NCBI GenBank assembly: GCA_020437045.1
Contig: JAGQWV010000443.1
Span: 1 to 7,534, forward strand
From: Saprospiraceae bacterium
Lineage (GTDB): Bacteria; Bacteroidota; Bacteroidia; Chitinophagales; Saprospiraceae
Direction of reading: 5' to 3'
Length of the DNA: 7,534 nucleotides
The number at the start of each line of letters is the position of its first letter. Position 1 is the stretch's first letter. A program made the position numbers and the translations under genes. The notes under the pieces were generated by a model that was given only the letters and a program-made list of their open reading frames with translations, ran no database searches and was not told the DNA's origin. Below, piece after piece: positions 1 through 6,020 of the stretch.

Positions 1-120
1 GCCGACAATAGTATTAGTTATTGTGAAAATGCTGCACTGGTGTTAAGACCGGTAAAATTTGTTGATGATCTTTTGCCGGACCTGACCTCGTTGCTTAAAT
101 CCATCATTATACTTCTCTAG
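1..120 (+). CDS. 3' end of an upstream gene, possibly a response-regulator receiver domain (partial)
   Basis: Frame 1 is open from the left edge for 39 codons and ends at TAG 118-120; the other two forward frames close within the first 45 bases. The tail contains AALVLRPVKF followed by DDLLPDLTSLLK. This resembles the last part of a CheY-like receiver domain, where a hydrophobic strand leads into a conserved Lys-Pro and then the final amphipathic helix. If so, the usual Lys of the KP pair is Arg here. The fragment is too short to prove the family, and the phosphorylation site lies outside the window. Its stop overlaps by one base a GTG at 120 that is open into the next gene, but that gene more likely starts at ATG 144. 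That it is coding is moderately likely; the receiver assignment is tentative. Confidence 0.45.
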   Translation, partial: ADNSISYCENAALVLRPVKFVDDLLPDLTSLLKSIIILL

Positions 121-143
121 TGAAGTTGTTAATCCGGCACCCT

Positions 144-2144
144 ATGAAATTATTGCTGCATATTTTTTTCTTGATATCCGCCGTTTGTTCCCAGGCTTTA
201 GCCCAAACCGATCATGTCTATGTTCCACTGGAATATGGTCTTTATTTTGGCGGAAATAAAGCGGGATATTTTGAAGGTGTACAATTGGAAAATGGTTCTT
301 TTCAATATGTTTTTGACTACAATGACCGCGGACGGGGACCGCATTTGACCGAACTAATAAAACTCAATGAGAATAGATTGCCACAGAGGTTAAGTATCAA
401 CGGGCATAATTATCTCAAAGATACCGTATCAGAAGTTTTCATCCTGCAGAATGGGATAGCCAGTTGGAATAGCACCTCAGAAAATGGTAGTAGTCCGGAA
501 GTTGGAGAGGCATTTTATGTAGGAGTCGATGGTACTTTTGGTGAAACGGAACTACTGGTTCGAAAGATGCTGGGTACGGTCGACCATTCGGTTAGTTTAT
601 ATCCCAGTGGTAAATTGTCTATCACCGAAGTGGATGATATCACAATTGAAGATACGCTCGATCTGAAATTAATTGAACTGGTGGGTTATTCCTTTTCTCC
701 CTTTTATCTTTGGTTTGACCAGAATAATCGTCTGTTTGCGGCACCTTCGACCTGGCTTTCCCTGATTAGAAATGGGTATGAAGAATTCACTGAACAACTC
801 CTGCTGATTCAGACAGAGAAAGAAAAACGCTATTACACAAAAACCGCCAGTGAATTGACGGAAACACCTTCCGGAAGAGTGGTCATTTCTCATGTTAATA
901 TTTTCAATGTCGAAAGTGGCATGCTGGATAGGGACCGGCACGTGGTCATTCATGGCAATTTGATCGAGGATATTCTGGCCGGCAATGAGGCCTTGCCGGA
1001 TGATGCCGAATTGATTGATGGTCGTGGAAAAACGCTCCTACCCGGGCTTTTTGATATGCATACGCATCTGGACCGGTCACAAGGTATTCTCAATTTAGCC
1101 GCTGGAGTTACCTCCGTTAGGGATTTAGCCAATTCTTTTGATTTGCCCGAAATACGGGATGAATTCAATGAGAATACGGTTTTGGGGCCGCGAATTTTGA
1201 TCATGAGTGGATTTATAGATCAGGCAGGCCCTTACGCAGGCCCCATCGGTAAAATTATTAGTTCTTTGCAGGAGGGGTTGGATGCCATTGGTTTTTATAA
1301 GGAAAGAGGGTATGATCAAATTAAGCTCTATAGTTCCATTGATCCGGCCTGGGTAAGGCCTTTAGCTCAGAAAGCGCACCGGTTAGGACTGAGAGTTTGT
1401 GGTCATATTCCGGCGCATATGCTCGCAGCAGAGGCTGTTGCTGATGGCTACGATGAAATTCAGCACATTAATATGATCGCTTTAAATTTCATGTCGGATA
1501 CCATTGATACCCGGACTCCTTTGCGATTTTCAATGATAGGTGAAGAAGCACATACGATCGATGTACACGATACCGCTTTTATTTCTTTTGTCAATCTGTT
1601 GAAGAATAAGAATATAGTAGTGGATCCGACCGTTTCGATTTTTGAAGGGATGCTAACGACTAAACCAGGTGAACCGGATCCTCAATTTGCAGCGATATTA
1701 GATCGACTGCCTATCCAGATTAAGAGAGCTTTTTTTACCGGAGGTTTGCCAATTGCGGAAGGTAAAGAATGGCAATACAAAAAATCATTCGACAAATTGC
1801 TGGAAATGATCAAGGCTCTCTATGATTCGGGAGTGGTCATTGTGCCGGGAACTGATGCTATGCCTGGTTTTAGCTTACATAAAGAACTGGAAAATTATGT
1901 TAGAGCAGGGATTCCTCCGGAGGAAGTGCTGAAAATGGCGACCATTATCTCTGCACGGGTTACCGGCCATGAAGATGATCTGGGATCGATTGAAAAGGGC
2001 AAACTAGCAGATGTCATCCTGGTAGATGGGGATCCGGTGCAAAATATCAGTGATATCCGTCGAGTCGAACTTACCATTAAAGACGGCAATCTCTATCGGT
2101 CAAAAGATTTATATGAAGCAATTGGTGTTAAGCATTTTAAATAA
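144..2144 (+). CDS. exported metal-dependent amidohydrolase with extra N-terminal domain
   Basis: The frame is open from GTG 120, but ATG 144 is preferred because it places a compact signal peptide at the very N-terminus (MKLLLHIFFLISAVCS, cleavage near ALA|Q), giving 666 residues. Residues about 25-240 form a predicted beta-rich domain with a GGNKAG motif and NDRGRGP; I cannot name it. The C-terminal part is a cyclic amidohydrolase of the imidazolonepropionase/Xaa-Pro-dipeptidase-like group. In ATG numbering it shows LLPGLFDMHTHL with metal ligands His306 and His308, Lys394 in QIKLYSS (candidate carboxylated bridging lysine), His421 (GHIPA), His441 (QHIN) and Asp571 (PGTDA). It ends with the family's LGSIEKGKLADVILVDGDP strand. 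All expected metal-site residues are present, so it should be an active hydrolase of a C-N bond (peptide, amide or cyclic amide) in the periplasm or outside. The substrate cannot be read from sequence. Confidence 0.93.
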   Translation: MKLLLHIFFLISAVCSQALAQTDHVYVPLEYGLYFGGNKAGYFEGVQLENGSFQYVFDYNDRGRGPHLTELIKLNENRLPQRLSINGHNYLKDTVSEVFILQNGIASWNSTSENGSSPEVGEAFYVGVDGTFGETELLVRKMLGTVDHSVSLYPSGKLSITEVDDITIEDTLDLKLIELVGYSFSPFYLWFDQNNRLFAAPSTWLSLIRNGYEEFTEQLLLIQTEKEKRYYTKTASELTETPSGRVVISHVNIFNVESGMLDRDRHVVIHGNLIEDILAGNEALPDDAELIDGRGKTLLPGLFDMHTHLDRSQGILNLAAGVTSVRDLANSFDLPEIRDEFNENTVLGPRILIMSGFIDQAGPYAGPIGKIISSLQEGLDAIGFYKERGYDQIKLYSSIDPAWVRPLAQKAHRLGLRVCGHIPAHMLAAEAVADGYDEIQHINMIALNFMSDTIDTRTPLRFSMIGEEAHTIDVHDTAFISFVNLLKNKNIVVDPTVSIFEGMLTTKPGEPDPQFAAILDRLPIQIKRAFFTGGLPIAEGKEWQYKKSFDKLLEMIKALYDSGVVIVPGTDAMPGFSLHKELENYVRAGIPPEEVLKMATIISARVTGHEDDLGSIEKGKLADVILVDGDPVQNISDIRRVELTIKDGNLYRSKDLYEAIGVKHFK

Positions 2145-2168
2145 AAAGGATTGTCCTTTATTTTTTTT
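2145..2168 (+). terminator. weak rho-independent terminator after the amidohydrolase gene
   Basis: Immediately after the TAA, AAAGGA (2145-2150) pairs with TCCTTT (2154-2159) across a three-base TTG loop, and one A later there is a run of eight T (2161-2168). The position and T-run fit an intrinsic terminator. The six-base stem has only two G-C pairs, so termination is probably partial, and some transcripts may continue into the thioredoxin gene. Confidence 0.45.
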
Positions 2169-2185
2169 AACCATTAAAATCGCAA

Positions 2186-2953
2186 ATGATTGAATATAAG
2201 ATTAAAACAAAATATCTCTTGCTGATCTTATATGGTCTCATTATAGCCGGCTTCTATGCCTGTAAGCGGGATCCTGTAAAATATTTTCAACGGGAAGGAA
2301 GAAATATACTTCTATCCGAATCTGAATTTAAAACGCAATTGGATATACTCCAACATCAGTTTAAATCCCGGGATTCAACAACAGAGGTTATTCCCGTATT
2401 TTTAGATAGCTTAAGAGGAGATACGGATTTAATCATAAGGTATAATTTTCGGGCCAGATTACCGGATGGAGAAGAGTTATTCCTTAATGCGCCGAAAGAA
2501 GGATTTTTTGAATTTTTAGGTAAGAAATTACCAGACTTTGAATTACCAACCTTGGAAGGAGATCTTCGAAAAATTAGTGATTTTTATGACAAACCATTAG
2601 TCTTGAATTTTTGGTTCAGAGCATGCGCGCCCTGTAAAATGGAAATGCCGCGACTAAATGAAATTAGAGATAAATATCAGGACCGGGTAAACTTTGTGGC
2701 CATTTGTCGCGATGATATGGATGAACTTAAAGGTTTTTTTGAGTACCATGATTTTGATTATTTGCAGCTGGTCAAAGCTGAAGAAGTTTCGGAAAAACTA
2801 GGTATTAAATCGTATCCTAAAAATATAGTTGTGAAAAAAGGTGGAGAAATAAGTCAGATTCTTGATGCACTATTGAATACCATAGATGAGGATGGAAATA
2901 TTTATCCGGGAGAAGGACAGGAATTGATACGCGAAATAGAGAAAATTTTATAA
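2186..2953 (+). CDS. membrane-anchored TlpA/ResA-type thioredoxin (redoxin)
   Basis: The 255-residue product starts at ATG 2186 after an A-rich leader. Residues 10-25 are a hydrophobic export segment ending at Cys26 (AGFYAC then KRD). This could be a lipoprotein attachment Cys, although Phe at -3 and Tyr at -2 make the lipobox poor, so an uncleaved anchor is also possible. Residues about 30-110 are an unassigned N-terminal region. The thioredoxin-like domain spans about 115-250: LPDFELPTLEG entry strand, NFWFRACAPCKMEMP with redox pair Cys147-Cys150, and the cis-proline at Pro211 (KSYPKNIV). The family reduces or isomerises disulfides, or supports cytochrome c maturation, on the outer face of the inner membrane; the specific partner is unknown. 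The gene ends 12 bases before the regulator gene, suggesting co-transcription. Confidence 0.9.
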   Translation: MIEYKIKTKYLLLILYGLIIAGFYACKRDPVKYFQREGRNILLSESEFKTQLDILQHQFKSRDSTTEVIPVFLDSLRGDTDLIIRYNFRARLPDGEELFLNAPKEGFFEFLGKKLPDFELPTLEGDLRKISDFYDKPLVLNFWFRACAPCKMEMPRLNEIRDKYQDRVNFVAICRDDMDELKGFFEYHDFDYLQLVKAEEVSEKLGIKSYPKNIVVKKGGEISQILDALLNTIDEDGNIYPGEGQELIREIEKIL

Positions 2954-2965
2954 GAAAGCAAGTTT

Positions 2966-5152
2966 GTGAAGGATTTTGATCAGGTTACCGGATTTGTCTA
3001 TACGCTGGCAAAAGTTGTTATTGGGGCATTAGATAATGCTGATTTATCGGTTGCCGATCTGTCGAAAGTAGTTCATTTAAGTAGGGAACAAGTTCACCGA
3101 AAACTCAAGGCAGAAACTGGGCTCTCCACGGGTAAATTCATACGTTATATCCGTTTATTGTTTGCACTTCAGCATTTATCGAAAGAAGGGCTTTCTGTTC
3201 AGGAAATAGGTTATAAGGTTGGGTTTAATAATCCGGGATATTTTATCAAATGCTTTAAAGAAGCGTGGAAAATAACGCCTGGTGAAATCAGTCGTCAGCC
3301 TGATTTTAGGCCGGATTCTGAATTGCCCATAGTTAAATTTTACCTCCTTAAAGATTTGAATCATCTTTTGGTGGATGCTGGGGTACATATAGAGTCAAAA
3401 AGTACTGTTGTCTCAACTCCTGAAAGAAAATGGTCCCATCCGTTTATCATCTATCCGGTGGTTTTTCTGATCGCAGCCATAATTACCACAAAATGGATCA
3501 GGAATTACCAGCAAGCGAACAAGGTCATAAATCTTCAGGAGCGATTGGCAGTTATTCCCTTTATTAACAATACCGGAGACACCCTTCAAAAGCAGATTGG
3601 TGATATAGCAAGCAGTTGGATTTCGAGCCAGATCGATGGATTGGATAATATTCGCACTGTACCGTTTTTTACGATTAAGCAATACGAGGATTATCTAGGA
3701 GTTTTGCCTGGTGATGTGCAGAAAAGACCAACATTTGGTGAGGTAGTAGGCGCGAAGTATATCCTCCAGGGATATTATTTTTTAAAGGACGATCAATTGT
3801 ATTTTGATACAGAATTGATTGATGCTCAAACCATGCAGTTGATTTATCACCTGCCCATGGTGTCAGGTAGCGTTGATCAAACCATGGAGTTAATTGAAAC
3901 GGTGCGTTTGAAGATTGCCGGATTACTCACCAACCTCCAGGAAGTGTACCTGGGTAAATTGACCCCTCCCGGTTTGGATGCTTATGAGAGCTATTTGAAA
4001 GGTTTGCAGGCCATGGGAAAAGGAGACTTTTCCGTAAATACCAGAAACTGTTTTGAAAAAGCAATTGAGCTGGAACCTGATTTTGTCATGCCCCATCTTT
4101 ATCGACTTTGGTTTTATTCTGATTCCAGAAGAGATTCAATCGTCGCGGAAATTGAAAGGTTACCAAAAATGACCGATTACGAAGCAAGAATTTTTAAACA
4201 TCTAAAACTTCGGTTTAACCATAAATATCATGAAGACCTGGTGTTGTCCCTGGAAATGATCAGAGACTATCCTAAAGACTATTATTTCAATACCATGGCT
4301 GCTCATGAAGCAAAGTCACAATTTATGCCAAATCTGGCTATTGAGATTTTATCTACCCTACAGGATCCTCTCCAAAGTGATGCTGGTTTGATGTGGCATT
4401 ATTTTAAGGTCAGAAATTATACTGAATCACTAATGGCGCTTGGTAAATATGAAGAAGCGTTAGATTATTTACAGAATATTCCCGGTGAATTTTTTAATTC
4501 CGCTATACCCGAAAGCTTGATTATAATCAAAGTTGCGCTGGGCCAAGATGTTTCCTCGATCGATAGTTTGATCAATAGCTACCACTTTGATGATAATAAG
4601 TTTGTTGCGGATCTATATGCTATCGCCGCCTATGAATTTACGTTGATAGATAAGATGTCTGCTGCCTTATTTTTTATTGAAAAGGCCAGTATGCTGATGA
4701 AAAACACCTCGGAACGCAAGGGCCATGGTTTTGACCTCGTAGATCTTTATTTTATATCTGGGCATTTGAATGAAGCGAAAAGTGAGTTAAACTTATCAAA
4801 GAGTCAAAGAGATGATGATTACTGGGCTTACCTCTGTTTTATTGAAGCCGCTCAGGGACATGCTGAACAAGCACTTCAGATTTTTGAAAAAGAATTGTCA
4901 GGTTCCTTCGTATTATGGCGAAGAAATGTTTTGGAATATCAACCCGAATATATAAAGGCAAGAATTTTCGCTCTACTTGGTGAGAAGGATAAAGCGATTT
5001 CCGCATTACAACTGGCTCTCAAAAGAGGACAACTTTGTCACCATTTGGACTTTGGTCGGGATATCTTTCTTAAGTCACTTTTTGGAGTTTCCCAATTCGA
5101 AAAGGTGATCGAACCTAAGGATTACACAGGAGATGTCACTATTGTTGAATAA
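2966..5152 (+). CDS. transmembrane AraC-type HTH regulator with predicted periplasmic TolB/FlgO-like and TPR domains
   Basis: A GTG start is used. It is the only credible start: the in-frame TAA at 2951-2953 lies four codons upstream, and no in-frame ATG occurs before the HTH domain. Residues about 12-110 are a complete AraC/XylS double HTH: LSVADLSKVVHLSREQVHRKL, then IRLLFALQHL, then EIGYKVGFNNPGYFIKCFK and ITP. Residues about 160-175 are one hydrophobic membrane span (FIIYPVVFLIAAIITT). Residues about 190-320 begin LAVIPFINNTGD and resemble the TolB/FlgO-like N-terminal domain found in CadC-type and adenylate-cyclase/TPR proteins. The rest holds degenerate TPR-like helical pairs (for example about 340-373, 490-515, 595-650 and 673-695). 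Predicted topology is DNA-binding domain inside and sensor outside, as in CadC/ToxR; this is inference. Likely co-transcribed with the thioredoxin. Targets and ligand are unknown. Confidence 0.9.
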   Translation: MKDFDQVTGFVYTLAKVVIGALDNADLSVADLSKVVHLSREQVHRKLKAETGLSTGKFIRYIRLLFALQHLSKEGLSVQEIGYKVGFNNPGYFIKCFKEAWKITPGEISRQPDFRPDSELPIVKFYLLKDLNHLLVDAGVHIESKSTVVSTPERKWSHPFIIYPVVFLIAAIITTKWIRNYQQANKVINLQERLAVIPFINNTGDTLQKQIGDIASSWISSQIDGLDNIRTVPFFTIKQYEDYLGVLPGDVQKRPTFGEVVGAKYILQGYYFLKDDQLYFDTELIDAQTMQLIYHLPMVSGSVDQTMELIETVRLKIAGLLTNLQEVYLGKLTPPGLDAYESYLKGLQAMGKGDFSVNTRNCFEKAIELEPDFVMPHLYRLWFYSDSRRDSIVAEIERLPKMTDYEARIFKHLKLRFNHKYHEDLVLSLEMIRDYPKDYYFNTMAAHEAKSQFMPNLAIEILSTLQDPLQSDAGLMWHYFKVRNYTESLMALGKYEEALDYLQNIPGEFFNSAIPESLIIIKVALGQDVSSIDSLINSYHFDDNKFVADLYAIAAYEFTLIDKMSAALFFIEKASMLMKNTSERKGHGFDLVDLYFISGHLNEAKSELNLSKSQRDDDYWAYLCFIEAAQGHAEQALQIFEKELSGSFVLWRRNVLEYQPEYIKARIFALLGEKDKAISALQLALKRGQLCHHLDFGRDIFLKSLFGVSQFEKVIEPKDYTGDVTIVE

Positions 5153-5174
5153 AATAAATGTTTTGTAGGATCAA

Positions 5175-5224
5175 TTGCAACAATAGATTCGGCTTACGTT
5201 CGACCTTTTTATTTGCTTGCAACA
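5175..5224. promoter_or_regulatory. directly repeated TTGCAACA upstream of the cupin gene (possible operator)
   Basis: The octamer TTGCAACA occurs at 5175-5182 and again at 5217-5224 in the same orientation, a 42-base period (about four helical turns), within the 95-base gap between regulator and cupin genes. AraC-family dimers often bind direct repeats on one DNA face, and an AraC-type regulator lies just upstream. Two short copies in AT-rich sequence may be chance, and no convincing promoter was seen beside them. Confidence 0.2.
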
Positions 5225-5247
5225 TTCATTTAATCAAATAAAAAGTT

Positions 5248-5739
5248 ATGAATCTGTTTCTAACCTATCGGCATTTTTTCACCATCATTTTCACCATCAT
5301 TTCTGGCTCACTTCTCTCTCAGGAGATGAACACCAATGATGAGCCTTTGAGTCAGCAGGAGACCCATATCGCGATGCATGATTTTCCCAAGGATATGGTC
5401 ATTAATCATATAGAAGGATGGGGAGGAATGACCGTAGCTGTGAATGAGATGCCGGCGGGATCAGACCTTGGTCCATTACTGGAAGGTCTTAAAAATAATA
5501 GTTGTCAGGTTCCTCACTGGGGGTATATGATCGCTGGTGTGCTTAAGCTCACCTATGATGACGGCCGGGAGGAGACCTTAAAAGCCGGTGATTTGTTTTA
5601 CATGCCACCGGGTCATGTAGGAGTCGTAATGGAAGACATAAAAATTATGGATTTTAGCCCTCAAAAGGGAATGCACGATGTAATCAAACATATCGAATAT
5701 AAATTGGCAGAATTTCAGAAACAAGATGCCAAGAACTAA
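5248..5739 (+). CDS. exported small cupin-domain protein
   Basis: The 163-residue product starts at ATG 5248; an in-frame TAA lies three codons upstream. The N-terminus is a probable signal peptide (hydrophobic stretch about 10-23, possible cleavage after LLS before Gln25). The remainder is a single-domain cupin: VPHWGYMIAGVLKLTYDDG, then LKAGDLFYMPPGHVGVV, then IMDFSP. His90 and His123 are the visible candidate metal ligands. The classical HxH of cupin motif 1 is reduced to one His (PHWGY), so metal binding and catalysis are uncertain. The PHWGY...PPGH pattern resembles small cytoplasmic cupins common in Actinobacteria with no firmly known role; this comparison is from memory. The export signal is the distinctive point here. 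It may bind a small ligand or act as an isomerase or dioxygenase-like enzyme; the sequence does not decide. Confidence 0.85.
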   Translation: MNLFLTYRHFFTIIFTIISGSLLSQEMNTNDEPLSQQETHIAMHDFPKDMVINHIEGWGGMTVAVNEMPAGSDLGPLLEGLKNNSCQVPHWGYMIAGVLKLTYDDGREETLKAGDLFYMPPGHVGVVMEDIKIMDFSPQKGMHDVIKHIEYKLAEFQKQDAKN

Positions 5740-6020
5740 GCGGTTGGTTATATAGTATTGCTTTTAATTCTCTCAAATCAGACGGTGGTCAGTATCAATT
5801 CTTGGTAAGGTGGTGAGGATTCAATCTCATATTGGTGCAATCCGGAATAGGCGGTTATTATAGCTCTGAGCTTTGTGAGTGATTACGTTGTTTTTTGCTC
5901 CAAAGATCTTTTACAGGGGTAAATGACTGGTTCACAGAATGATTTCTATCGCTTTTTTCGGTATCTTACCACTGATATAAAGTACTGATTAAGTAAACGA
6001 TCACCTCAGAAAACTAGAGA
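5740..6020. other. 281-base intergenic gap without a recognisable gene
   Basis: No frame on the + strand has a coding-like open stretch here, and no structured RNA or convincing terminator was recognised. It contains an 11-base quasi-palindrome (AGCTC-T-GAGCT, 5862-5872) and a TATAAA at 5976-5981, neither strong enough to call as a site. It must carry the promoter and leader of the protease gene at 6021. The last bases before that ATG are A-rich, as is usual for Bacteroidota starts. Confidence 0.6.

Noticed and set aside
669..1319. Three reverse-strand open frames opposite the amidohydrolase
   Set aside because: They lie antisense to strongly conserved hydrolase sequence, overlap each other and show no domain features.
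3176..3682. Two reverse-strand open frames opposite the regulator
   Set aside because: They are antisense to the HTH, membrane and TolB-like regions, with no recognisable protein features.
2186..5152. A single fused thioredoxin-regulator protein made by stop readthrough or a sequencing error at 2951
   Set aside because: Each part is complete alone. A fusion would place the DNA-binding domain outside the membrane behind the thioredoxin export signal, which would not be functional.
5862..5872. Quasi-palindrome AGCTC-T-GAGCT as an operator or hairpin
   Set aside because: Only 11 bases with a one-base centre, not extended by flanking pairing and not followed by a T-run.
5976..5981. TATAAA as the -10 element of the protease promoter
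   Set aside because: It does not match the Bacteroidota TAnnTTTG element, and no upstream TTTG/TTG box at suitable spacing was found.
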